From assembly GCA_024226735.1 (NCBI GenBank), contig JAAELL010000481.1, positions 1-54,849 of the forward strand: 54,849 bases of DNA. The letters are read 5' to 3'. Positions 16,291-24,385 of the stretch are shown in pieces. Origin of the DNA: a bacterium. Lineage in GTDB: Bacteria > Planctomycetota > UBA1135 > GCA-002686595. The position numbers and the translations under genes are program-made. The notes under the pieces were generated by a model. The model worked only from the letters and a program-made list of their open reading frames with translations, was not told the DNA's origin and did no database searches. Numbering within the stretch: position 1 is the first letter of the stretch; each line of letters begins with the position of its first letter.

Positions 16291-17367
16291 CTACGGAGCC
16301 TGCCCCATGAGCAAACGCACCATCTCCTCGATATCGAGGATCGAGGGGATCGCGGGGTCGTTCGAGTTGAGGGTGACGTGCTCGAACTGCAGGTTCTCGG
16401 CCGCCTGCCGGGCGAGGTAGATGCGCCCGCCGACCGTGTCCAACGCCTGGTTGCGGAGCTCGTTGCGCAGGGCCTCGGCCTTGGCGATCGCGAGGTTGCC
16501 CTCGGCGATGAAGGTCTCGTAGTCGGCCTCGGCTTCCGCGCGCGTCGCCTTCTCGTACTTCTCGGCCTCGGCCAAGATCTCGGCGATCCGGACCTCGTTG
16601 TTCGAGCGCGCTTCCTGCAGCTTCTTGTCCCAATCGCCCTGTAGCTCTTTCTCCGACGCCTCGATCTCGGCCGCGAGTCCGTCGGTCTTCGCTTGTTGGT
16701 CTTCGACGCCCGTCTGCGAAAGAGCCAAGAGCCGCTTCTGGTAGGTGAGCTGCTTCTCCTTGAGCTTGTCCTCGTACTGATCGGGGAACGTCACGGCGCG
16801 AATCAGCACCGCGATCGGCTCGAGCCGGTACACCTCCATCTCCCGGATCAGCGCCGGCATCGCACGTTCGACGACGCCGAGTCGGGTGTCTGAGCTGTAG
16901 ATCTCTTCCGAAGCGAGTTTGGCGAGCTCGGCGCGCATGACCGTCTGCACCGAGATGTCGGCCTGATCACGGTACTTGTGCTGGTTGCCCTGCTTGACGA
17001 TCTCGAAGCCACGGCCAGGGATGATCCGGTACGTGACCGTCAGGTCGAAGAACGCCATGTTGTTGTCCTTCGTCCGGATGTTGAGCGCCGGCTTGGCGTC
17101 ACCGACGCGGCCGCGACTCCGGCCGTGGACGTGGGCGTAGGTGAGAAAGTGCGTCTTGCGGTCGAGGTAGTGCCACTTGTGTACACCGGTGATCCCGATG
17201 TGGAAGCCCATCTCGTAGTCGACTTCGTTGATGCCGCCTCCGCCGAACAAGGATTGTTTCACCGCGATCGTCGCGGGCGGGACGCGCTCGAACAGGGCGA
17301 GGAACAACACGAAGCCGACGAGCGCGAGCCCGACGATACCGAGGAAACTGCGTGCGATGCGGATCAT
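16291..17367 (-). CDS. SPFH/band-7 membrane protein (HflC-like partner)
   Basis: A 358-residue protein with one N-terminal membrane helix (about 8-26), then an SPFH domain visible as FFDLTVTYRIIPGRGFEIV and LAKLASEEIYSSDTRLGV, then a long charged alpha-helical coiled coil rich in Glu, Ala and Lys (about 215-310). Its start overlaps the stop of the preceding SPFH gene (ATGA at 17364-17367). Such pairs form large membrane-bound rings, as HflK-HflC do around FtsH. The sequence is clearly divergent from typical HflC, so I give no symbol. Confidence 0.85.
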   Translation of the reverse strand: MIRIARSFLGIVGLALVGFVLFLALFERVPPATIAVKQSLFGGGGINEVDYEMGFHIGITGVHKWHYLDRKTHFLTYAHVHGRSRGRVGDAKPALNIRTKDNNMAFFDLTVTYRIIPGRGFEIVKQGNQHKYRDQADISVQTVMRAELAKLASEEIYSSDTRLGVVERAMPALIREMEVYRLEPIAVLIRAVTFPDQYEDKLKEKQLTYQKRLLALSQTGVEDQQAKTDGLAAEIEASEKELQGDWDKKLQEARSNNEVRIAEILAEAEKYEKATRAEAEADYETFIAEGNLAIAKAEALRNELRNQALDTVGGRIYLARQAAENLQFEHVTLNSNDPAIPSILDIEEMVRLLMGQAP

Positions 17368-18545
17368 CGGTCATCTCCCGTGACGCTCTCGTCGATCAAG
17401 GCCTCGTTGCCGCGCGCGTCGACGTGCTCGAGACGCTTGGGAGCCGCGTCGCGGCTGTAGGGAACGAGCGTGAAGCGGATGTTCATCAGTTTCTCGATCA
17501 GTGCTTCGCGCACGACGACTTCGCCGCGCTGCTCGAGCGCGAGCGCCTTGCTATGGAGGCCCTCGGCTTCCTTCGTGTACTTCTCGGTCAGGCCACGTGC
17601 GCGCGCGACGTACTCCGAGCGCAACGCCTCGCCTTCGGCCCGGCGCCGCGCGGCGAACGCGTCCGCGCTCTTCTCGATCTGGATCGCGTCGACCTCGTTC
17701 TCGCGCTCCTTCTTGACGAGCTCGCCTTCGAGCGTCTGCATCTCGACCGACTTCTCACGCTCGACGCGCGCGAGACGCTGGAGCTTCTCTTGTTCGAGCT
17801 GATCGGTGCGAGCTGCAAGTCGCTCGACTTCCTGATCGGCCGACTTGCGCTCCTCGATCGCCTCTTCGTACAGCGCGTCGAACTTCGGGTTCGGGGTACC
17901 GATCAGCACGACGCGAATGCCGTGCGGGTTGAGGTACTGGTTCAAGCGCTCCTTGGCGGTCGTGCGTGCCAGCTCGAATACGGTCGGGTTCGCGGCCTCG
18001 ACGGCGGAGAAGCGGCCGAACTCATCGCGCAGGATCGAACGGGCGTGCGCCTTGACCCACTCCTGCTTGAACGCCACGCCGGGGCCGGAGTCGTGTAGCA
18101 AGACGTTCGCCGCACCGGCGGCGATCTCGTACTGGATCTGCAGCTCCTCGAACCAGAAGCTCGATCCATCGCTCGCGCGCACCGTGAGCCGCGGAACGTG
18201 GTTCGCGCTCAGTGCATCGGTGCCCTGCATGAGGAACTTCTGCTGGCTCTTGTCGAAGATGAAGACCTCCTGCACGAACGGCAGGTAGAGCTTGTAGCCA
18301 GGCTGCGTGACGACCTCTTCCGAGCCGGTGAGGTAGTTGACGACGACGCCGACTTCCTTCGAGTCGATGTTCGCCACGCCGAGCCTGCCCGAGATGGCCA
18401 TCATCGCGCCGACGAGCAGAATGAGGGCGGCGACGCCCGCGGCAGTCATCACCGCGACCGGTGGCTTGTCCTTGAACCTGGCCTGGAAGCCCTTCGGGGG
18501 CCAGCCCTCGCCGGACGAGCCTTCGATGTCGATGGTTTTGGTCAT
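17364..18545 (-). CDS. SPFH/band-7 membrane protein (HflK-like partner)
   Basis: A 393-residue protein, first gene of the pair. A 30-residue hydrophilic cytoplasmic start with WPPKGF is followed by one transmembrane helix (about 31-53), an SPFH core (SKEVGVVVNYLTG, PGYKLYLPFVQEVFIFDKS, LQIQYEI) and a long coiled coil (about 230-345) rich in Glu, Arg and Lys. No protease gene lies next to it. Probable role: scaffold controlling membrane protein quality control or microdomains, together with the overlapping downstream gene. Confidence 0.85.
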   Translation of the reverse strand: MTKTIDIEGSSGEGWPPKGFQARFKDKPPVAVMTAAGVAALILLVGAMMAISGRLGVANIDSKEVGVVVNYLTGSEEVVTQPGYKLYLPFVQEVFIFDKSQQKFLMQGTDALSANHVPRLTVRASDGSSFWFEELQIQYEIAAGAANVLLHDSGPGVAFKQEWVKAHARSILRDEFGRFSAVEAANPTVFELARTTAKERLNQYLNPHGIRVVLIGTPNPKFDALYEEAIEERKSADQEVERLAARTDQLEQEKLQRLARVEREKSVEMQTLEGELVKKERENEVDAIQIEKSADAFAARRRAEGEALRSEYVARARGLTEKYTKEAEGLHSKALALEQRGEVVVREALIEKLMNIRFTLVPYSRDAAPKRLEHVDARGNEALIDESVTGDDR

Positions 18546-18689
18546 GGGGTGCGATCGAGCTCCAAGAGGCGGTCTCCGCCGCCCTACTGCGGCACGCGGG
18601 AATCATTCACTGCGGACCGGAATAGGCCGATGGGAGTCCCGGAGCCAGGGATTTCGACTCGATTCGGGACGAGCTGTAGGCTCGCGCCG

Positions 18690-19739
18690 ATGGATACGAA
18701 CTTCGATCCGGACGGCCCGGCGCAGCCGGGGGCGCTGTACGGCCTTCCGCACACGCACGACGAGGCTGCTGTCCACGTCCTGCCGGTGCCGTTCGAAGCG
18801 ACGACCTCCTACCGGCGCGGGACGGCCCGGGGTCCGGAGGCCATCCTCGCCGCCTCGCTACAGGTCGATCTGTACGACCTCGAGTTCGGGAAGCCCTACC
18901 TGGCCGGCATCCATCTCCTGGACGTGCCCGAGGGCTTCGCCGTCCTGAACGAGGAGGCGTGCGCCCTCGCGGGCCCGATCCACGAAGCAGGCGGGGCGAG
19001 CCGGAACTGCGCGCTGCAGGCCAAGCTCGAGCGCTGCAATGCGATCGGCGCCGAGCTGAACGCGAGCATCGCGGCTCGAGTCGAAGCGATCCTCGCGAAG
19101 GACAAGCTGCCCTGTGTCCTCGGCGGCGATCACTCGGTGCCCTTCGGCGCGATCGAAGCGTGCGCAGCACGCCACCCCGGCCTCGGCGTCCTGCACTTCG
19201 ACGCGCACGCCGATCTGCGTGACGCGTACGAGGGTTTCACGTGGTCCCACGCGTCGATCCTGTTCAACGTGCTCGAGCGCATTCCGGGCGTCGCGCGCCT
19301 CGTCCAGGTCGGCGTGCGCGACGTCGGGGAACGCGAGGTGCAGCGCATCGACTCCGACGCACGCGTCGACACGCTGTTCGACCGCGACTGGGCCTGCAAC
19401 TGGGCCCGCGCACGAACGGGCGAGGCGAGCCCGCGCGCGCTCGTCCGCGAGTGGATCGCCAAGCTGCCCGCAGAGGTCTACGTCACGTTCGACGTCGACG
19501 GCCTCGATCCGAGCCTGTGTCCGAACACCGGGACGCCGGTGCCGGGCGGGCTCGACTGGCACGCGGCCTGCCTGTGGCTGGAGGAGCTCGCCGCGTCGCA
19601 AAAGCGCGTCGTCGGTCTCGACCTCGTCGAGGTCAACCCCGGCCCCGCCGGCGACCCCGGGGGCGAGAGCTGGGACGCGGCGGTGGGCGCGCGGCTGCTC
19701 TACAAGCTGATCGGGGCGGCCCTGCGAACCCGCGCCTGA
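18690..19739 (+). CDS. Agmatinase/arginase-family (ureohydrolase) enzyme
   Basis: A 349-residue protein from ATG 18690 with all metal ligands of the ureohydrolase fold: GGDHS (His148), DAHADLRD (Asp171, His173, Asp175) and DVDGLDP (Asp268, Asp270), which bind two manganese ions. FEATTSYRRGTARGPEAILAAS is the typical agmatinase N-terminal pattern. Compared with E. coli SpeB there are extra segments near 85-115 and 235-250. The likely reaction is hydrolysis of a guanidino compound such as agmatine to an amine and urea, in the cytoplasm. Substrate is inferred from family resemblance only. The DUF4870 gene follows 43 nt later. Confidence 0.88.
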   Translation: MDTNFDPDGPAQPGALYGLPHTHDEAAVHVLPVPFEATTSYRRGTARGPEAILAASLQVDLYDLEFGKPYLAGIHLLDVPEGFAVLNEEACALAGPIHEAGGASRNCALQAKLERCNAIGAELNASIAARVEAILAKDKLPCVLGGDHSVPFGAIEACAARHPGLGVLHFDAHADLRDAYEGFTWSHASILFNVLERIPGVARLVQVGVRDVGEREVQRIDSDARVDTLFDRDWACNWARARTGEASPRALVREWIAKLPAEVYVTFDVDGLDPSLCPNTGTPVPGGLDWHAACLWLEELAASQKRVVGLDLVEVNPGPAGDPGGESWDAAVGARLLYKLIGAALRTRA

Positions 19740-19782
19740 TTCGCGAAAATCCCCGCGCCGACGCTGCGTACACCTCGAAGCC

Positions 19783-20241
19783 ATGCACGACGACGCACGC
19801 GAACCCGACTACGACGTCGGCGGTGGGACGGCCGCCGCCCACGGCTCCGGCGAGAGCGGAAACACGACAAGTGGCTACTGCGCCCGCGCCGAGGCCTTCC
19901 TCAATCGCTACGTCCGGCCGGGTTCCCGGGACTGGGCCGCGATGTGCCACGTCGCGCCCGTGGTCGCCTACGCGATCCCTCTGCCGTTCGTCGGCGTCGC
20001 GATCGCGTGGGGCGTGTGGCGCTACAAGCGCGACGACGAGCTCGGGGTGGCGACGCACGGGCGCGAGGCGCTGAACTTTCAGATCAACGTGACGTTCTGG
20101 AGCCTGGTGGCGCTGCTGCTGCTGCTGCTGCCATGGATCGTGGTCAACGCGATCGCGATCGCGCTTTCGATCGCGGGAGCGCTGCACGCGGTCGACGGGC
20201 GCGAATGGCGCTACCCGTTCATCGTGCGGGTCATCGAGTAG
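19783..20241 (+). CDS. DUF4870-family membrane protein
   Basis: A 152-residue protein from ATG 19783. The first 45 residues are hydrophilic; the rest matches the small DUF4870 (Tic20-like) membrane domain: MCHVAPVVAYAIPLPFVG, WRYKRDDELGVATHGREALNFQINVTFW, then a long hydrophobic stretch with LLLLLPWIV. The HGREALNFQ motif is the family hallmark. About three membrane helices. The function of the family is not established. Confidence 0.82.
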   Translation: MHDDAREPDYDVGGGTAAAHGSGESGNTTSGYCARAEAFLNRYVRPGSRDWAAMCHVAPVVAYAIPLPFVGVAIAWGVWRYKRDDELGVATHGREALNFQINVTFWSLVALLLLLLPWIVVNAIAIALSIAGALHAVDGREWRYPFIVRVIE

Positions 20242-20264
20242 GAGGCTGCGCCAGAGATAGCGGA

Positions 20265-20788
20265 GTGGCAGACGGCCCTGGGGTCTCGCTGGCCGATCTG
20301 CTGCCCAAGCACTTCGGTGGCGAAACGCTGCCGTCGATCGAGCTCGCGGCCCCGTTCGGCGTGGACGGGGAATGGCTCTTGACCGCGCAGACGCGATCGG
20401 GTTCGACGCTGGTGCACTTCGCGCGCGGCGGCGGCCAAGTTGTTCGCGCCTGGACGACGACGGTGTCTCCGACCTCGTGCTCCCGCAACCGATCACGGCG
20501 TTCTCCGTCGGCGTCGAGGCGCGTTCGGGAAAGACCGGCAAGCAACTCTGGAGCGCGCGCTGGGATGACGCGGGCGCAACGACCGGAGTCTCGCTTGCGG
20601 TACTCGATGACCACGACGGCGACGGCGCCCGTGACATCCTCGTCGGCAGCTCGGACTGGTACTGGCACGGCACGGTCAACCGCATGGGCGAGATCCGGCT
20701 CTTGTCGGGAAAGACGGGCGAGCTGATCTGGAAGATCGGCGTCGACGACTTCGAAGCGCTCGCACTCTCCGAGGAGAAGCGGAAATAA
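20265..20788 (+). pseudogene. FG-GAP/PQQ-like repeat protein remnant (frameshifted)
   Basis: Two frames are needed. From 20265 one frame gives LLPKHFGGETLPSIELAAPF and HFARGGGQVV; near 20440 the similarity moves to another frame with RLDDDGVSDLVLPQPITAF, GKTGKQLW, LDDHDGDGARDILVGSSDWYW and LLSGKTGELIWKIG, ending at 20788. The second part has the D-x-D-x-D-G calcium-loop pattern of FG-GAP repeats and the SGKTG-LW pattern of PQQ-like blades. A full protein would have several more repeats and a signal peptide, both missing. Best read as the decayed end of a secreted beta-propeller gene. The 260 bp from 20789 to 21048 hold no feature I can recognise. Confidence 0.55.
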
Positions 20789-21048
20789 GCACGGGCGAGA
20801 GCACCCGATCCGGGCCCCACCCCTTCTGTCTGCCGTCCGGCTCTGCGCGCCGCGCGGGATTACCCCTCTGGCGGTGACCGGTTCGGGCTCCGAGCCCGCC
20901 CGTGCTTCTTGTTTCCGTCGTCCCATCGATGGACGGGAGGTCGGAAAGGTTCCCTTCGAGCTGGGACGGACTTGGCCGGTTCGTCCTAAGTCCCGATCCG
21001 GTACCGTCTTCCCGAATTCGATGTCGAGCAGCTGATAGACTTCACGCG

Positions 21049-22569
21049 ATGCCCGCTCTCCGATCGCTCTGGCTGCCTGCGGTGGCCATCGCACCGTTGC
21101 TAGGCGGCTGCTCCGACGCCCAGGAGACGCCGCCTCCGGACGTCTACGTCGTCGTTATCGACACGATGCGGGCGGACCGACTCGGCTGCTACGGGTACGA
21201 GCGCGACACGTCGCCTTACCTGGATCGCCTCGCACGCGAGGGCGCCATGTTCACCGACAACACGGCGCAGTGTTCCTGGACAAAACCGTCGATGGTGTCG
21301 CTGTTCACGAGCCGCTACATCACCGCCTACCAGGACGCGCTCCCCGCGGGCGCGTCCACGATCGCCGAGGCGTTCTCCGCTTCGGGCTACCGCACGATCG
21401 GCGTCGTCGGGAACGTGCTGCTCTCCAAGAAGGCGGGGTTCGACCGCGGCTTCGACCACTACGACGCGCGCGAGCTGACCAAGGAACAACGCCAGGCGCG
21501 CAAGAAGGCCGGCGGCAGCGGCGGTCCGTGTCGCGTGCTCGCGACGATGCGTGAGGAGCTCTTGGAGCAGCTCGCACCCGAGGTCGAGCGGCGCGCCGCC
21601 GGCGAGCGCACGCCGCAGTTCGTCTACCTGCACCCGATGGACACCCACGCGCCGTACGACAGGCGCGAGGAATACGCCGAGGCACTGCCCGAGACGGGCG
21701 CCGTACCGACGCTCCCGACGGCGTGGCACGAAGAGCGCCTCGAGACGCTCTCGCTCGGCCCGGACGACCAGAACGTCGCCGCCGAATGGGGCGTGATGAA
21801 CCGCTCGCGCGGCCGCTACGACTGGGAGGTGCGCTACACCGACGAGCAGCTCCAGCTCTTCTTCGAGCAGCTCGAGCGAGACGGCCTGCTCGACAACGCG
21901 ATCATCGCCGTCGTCAGCGATCACGGCGAGGAGCTGTTCGACCACCTCGAGCTCTTGACCCCGAAGGAGCAGCAGAACAGGCCGCTGCGCCGCGTCTTCC
22001 AGATGGAGCACGGGCGCAACATGTACGAGCCGCTGATCGGCACGCCGTTCATCTTCTGGGGCTCCGGCGTTCCCGCGCGCGTGATCGACGCGCCGGTCGA
22101 GAACATCGACCTCTACCCGACCCTGATGCACCTCGCGGGCCTGCGCAACCCCGGCAAGCTGCACGGCAGGAGCCTCGTGCCGCTGCTTTCAGGCGACGCC
22201 GACGAACGCGCGAGCGTGCACTCGTTCGTCATGCAGCACACTTCGTTGCGCGAGACCAAGACGGGCCTGCAGATCGTCCTGCCCTCCGAGCTGGGCAAGC
22301 GCCACGGCGGTGTGCCGCTCTTGTTCGACACCGAGGCGGACCCCGAGCAGCGCCGGAACCTCTACGACGAGCGCCCGGACGACGTGACGCGCTTGGCAGC
22401 GGCGATCGACGCGTGGCGCGCGGCACACCCGACGATCACGACGATCCTCAAGTCCAAGGATCCGGACACGGTCCGGAACATGCAGGCGCTCGGCTACTTC
22501 GGCGAGGACGAAGAAGAGGCGGCGCAGCTGGAGAGGGACAAGCGCAAGAAGGACGCGCGCGACGACTGA
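21049..22569 (+). CDS. Sulfatase-fold lipoprotein with threonine at the nucleophile site
   Basis: A 506-residue protein from ATG 21049 with a lipobox (LLGGC, Cys21). The alkaline phosphatase/sulfatase fold is plain: VVVIDTMRADRLGCYGY (first metal Asp38), then the nucleophile region SWTKPSMVSLFTSRY, then VSDHGEELFDH for the second metal site. In classical sulfatases the nucleophile motif is C/S-x-P-x-R with formylglycine; here it is Thr78-Lys-Pro-Ser-Met, so no formylglycine can form. Thr nucleophiles occur in phosphoethanolamine transferases and phosphodiesterases of the same superfamily. A phosphoester or phospholipid-type substrate is therefore as likely as a sulfate ester. Acts outside the cytoplasm. 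Confidence 0.85.
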   Translation: MPALRSLWLPAVAIAPLLGGCSDAQETPPPDVYVVVIDTMRADRLGCYGYERDTSPYLDRLAREGAMFTDNTAQCSWTKPSMVSLFTSRYITAYQDALPAGASTIAEAFSASGYRTIGVVGNVLLSKKAGFDRGFDHYDARELTKEQRQARKKAGGSGGPCRVLATMREELLEQLAPEVERRAAGERTPQFVYLHPMDTHAPYDRREEYAEALPETGAVPTLPTAWHEERLETLSLGPDDQNVAAEWGVMNRSRGRYDWEVRYTDEQLQLFFEQLERDGLLDNAIIAVVSDHGEELFDHLELLTPKEQQNRPLRRVFQMEHGRNMYEPLIGTPFIFWGSGVPARVIDAPVENIDLYPTLMHLAGLRNPGKLHGRSLVPLLSGDADERASVHSFVMQHTSLRETKTGLQIVLPSELGKRHGGVPLLFDTEADPEQRRNLYDERPDDVTRLAAAIDAWRAAHPTITTILKSKDPDTVRNMQALGYFGEDEEEAAQLERDKRKKDARDD

Positions 22570-22572
22570 CGC

Positions 22573-23523
22573 TCACGCTGCGAACAGCAACGTGATGTAC
22601 ACCAGATAGCCGGCGAGCAAGAACCCACCCTTGGCACGCCCGCGCTCGCCACGCAGGAAGAACGGCAGCGCGAGCAGCACGAGCGAGAACCCGAGCGCTA
22701 CCGGGAAGTCGCGTCCGAGCGCCGAACCCAGCTCCTCCTGGACGGCTGGGCTGCCCCCGAAGGGTCGCACGAGGCCAGCGACCCCGATCACGGCGAGCGA
22801 GTTGAAGACGTTGCTGCCGATGACGTTGCCGAGGCCGATCTCGGTATGGCCGCGCAGTGCGCTCGTCACGCCGGCGGCGAGCTCGGGCAGCGACGTGCCG
22901 AGCGCGAACACCGTCAAGCCAATGACCGTGTTCGGGATCCCGACGCGTTGAGCGATGCCTTCGCCGCCGTACATCACCAGGCGCGCACCGAGGAAGATGG
23001 CGACGCTGCCGGCCAGGACCGCAGCCCACGGGTGCTTGGACTCGTGGTCCTCGATCGCGGCGTCGTCACTCGAGCGCGGCTCGCGGAACAGGACGATGTT
23101 GTAGAGGGCGAACGCAGCCAACAGGAGCCCCGACTCGGTGCGCGTTACGGCTCTGTCGAAGCACACGAACCAGAGGAACGCGAGCGAGCCCAGAAGCCAG
23201 ACGAGCTCGCGCAGGGCGATGCGACCCAACAGCACTCCCGGCAGGATCAACGCGCACGTGCCGAGCACGAGGCCGATGTTCGCAACGTTCGAGCCGAGCA
23301 CGTTGCCGAGCGCCATCCCCGGCTTGCCCTCGTAGGCGGCGATCCCGGAGACGACGACCTCGGGCATCGACGTGCCCCAAGCGACGATCGTCAGACCCAC
23401 GAGCATCGGGCTGACGCCCCACTTCTCCGCGAGCGAGGCTCCGCCGTCCACGAGACCGTCCGCACCCTTGGCGAGAAGTGCGAATCCGAGGATCAGCGCC
23501 CCGGCTTCCAGGAGCCATTCCAC
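22573..23523 (-). CDS. Calcium/sodium antiporter (CaCA family, YrbG-like)
   Basis: A 316-residue membrane protein read from GTG 23523, where similarity begins. It has the two inverted alpha repeats of cation/Ca exchangers: WGTSMPEVVVSGIAA with GNVLGSNVANIGLVLG, and LGTSLPELAAGVTSAL with GNVIGSNVFNSLAVIG. Conserved Glu in each PE motif and Asn in GSN form the ion-binding site. About ten transmembrane helices with a short acidic-basic loop near the middle (SSDDAAIEDHESKH). It should exchange Na+ for Ca2+ across the inner membrane. It converges on the sulfatase-fold gene with only 3 bp between the stops. Confidence 0.92.
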   Translation of the reverse strand: MEWLLEAGALILGFALLAKGADGLVDGGASLAEKWGVSPMLVGLTIVAWGTSMPEVVVSGIAAYEGKPGMALGNVLGSNVANIGLVLGTCALILPGVLLGRIALRELVWLLGSLAFLWFVCFDRAVTRTESGLLLAAFALYNIVLFREPRSSDDAAIEDHESKHPWAAVLAGSVAIFLGARLVMYGGEGIAQRVGIPNTVIGLTVFALGTSLPELAAGVTSALRGHTEIGLGNVIGSNVFNSLAVIGVAGLVRPFGGSPAVQEELGSALGRDFPVALGFSLVLLALPFFLRGERGRAKGGFLLAGYLVYITLLFAA

Positions 23524-23625
23524 GGGGAGAGTTCGTCGTAAAAGGGGGAGAAGGGAAGGCGAGGGCGCGGAGTGTACGAAGTCGAGCGGGACCAGGCCCC
23601 CGGGATGGCCCATAATGGAGGCTGC

Positions 23626-24381
23626 ATGTCCGCCCCCGCGCCGCCCCTGATCGCCGTCAACGGTCTGCTCGACGCCGGGCAGCCCCGCCAGTCCCTGCGC
23701 CTCGACCAGCGCTACGCGCGCTCGGTCGCGCAGGCCGGCGGGATCCCCGTCGCCATTCCTCCGGTCGGTGGGCCGCGCGACGTCGAGCGCCTGCTCGCGC
23801 GCGTCGACGGCCTCCTGTTGACCGGCGGGGACGATTTCGTCATGGAGCGCCTCGGCCTCGGGGACACGCATCCCGCCGCCGATCCGACCCCGGCCGAGAA
23901 GCAGGACTTCGACGTGCTCCTGGCGCGCGGCGCCCTCGAGCGCGGAATGCCGGTGCTCGGAATCTGCTACGGGATGCAGCTCATGGGCCTCGCCAGCGGC
24001 TCGGCCCGACTGCACCAACACCTGCCCGAGGACCTCCCCGGATCCCAGGGGCACACGAATGGGATCGTGCACGACGTGACTTTGCGAGAAGGCACGAAAC
24101 TGGCGAATCTGCTCGACGTAGATCGACTGCCCGTCGTCTCCCGGCACCACCAGGCGCTGGCGGACGTCACCCCTCCGTGGCGGGTCTGTGCCCGCGACGG
24201 CGAAGGACTGATCGAAGCCATCGAGAACCCCGACGCCCCGTTCGCCATCGGCGTGCAGTGGCACCCGGAGCTCTCCGAACCCGGAAGCCCCCACGACCGC
24301 CTCTTCCGCGGTCTCGTCGGCGCCGCCGGGATGGCCGCGACCCGGTCCGCCTTCCAACGGGCGACCGCCTCATCCACGTGA
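23626..24381 (+). CDS. Gamma-glutamyl-gamma-aminobutyrate hydrolase-like glutamine amidotransferase (peptidase C26)
   Basis: A 251-residue protein; ATG 23626 is chosen because GGAGG lies 6 nt upstream. Class I amidotransferase fold with catalytic Cys114 in GICYGMQ, His213 and Glu215 in QWHPE. The early LLLTGGDD motif and VSRHHQAL are typical of PuuD-like enzymes that cleave gamma-glutamyl amides. The context with aroB gives no pathway clue, so the substrate is open. It precedes the membrane protein at 24386 by 4 nt, so it is likely the first gene of a four-gene operon through 28178. Confidence 0.88.
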   Translation: MSAPAPPLIAVNGLLDAGQPRQSLRLDQRYARSVAQAGGIPVAIPPVGGPRDVERLLARVDGLLLTGGDDFVMERLGLGDTHPAADPTPAEKQDFDVLLARGALERGMPVLGICYGMQLMGLASGSARLHQHLPEDLPGSQGHTNGIVHDVTLREGTKLANLLDVDRLPVVSRHHQALADVTPPWRVCARDGEGLIEAIENPDAPFAIGVQWHPELSEPGSPHDRLFRGLVGAAGMAATRSAFQRATASST

Positions 24382-24385
24382 CCCC

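Noticed and set aside
23524-24357. N-terminal extension of the Ca/Na antiporter frame
   Set aside because: The upstream part is antisense to the C26 amidotransferase and lacks membrane character; homology begins at GTG 23523.
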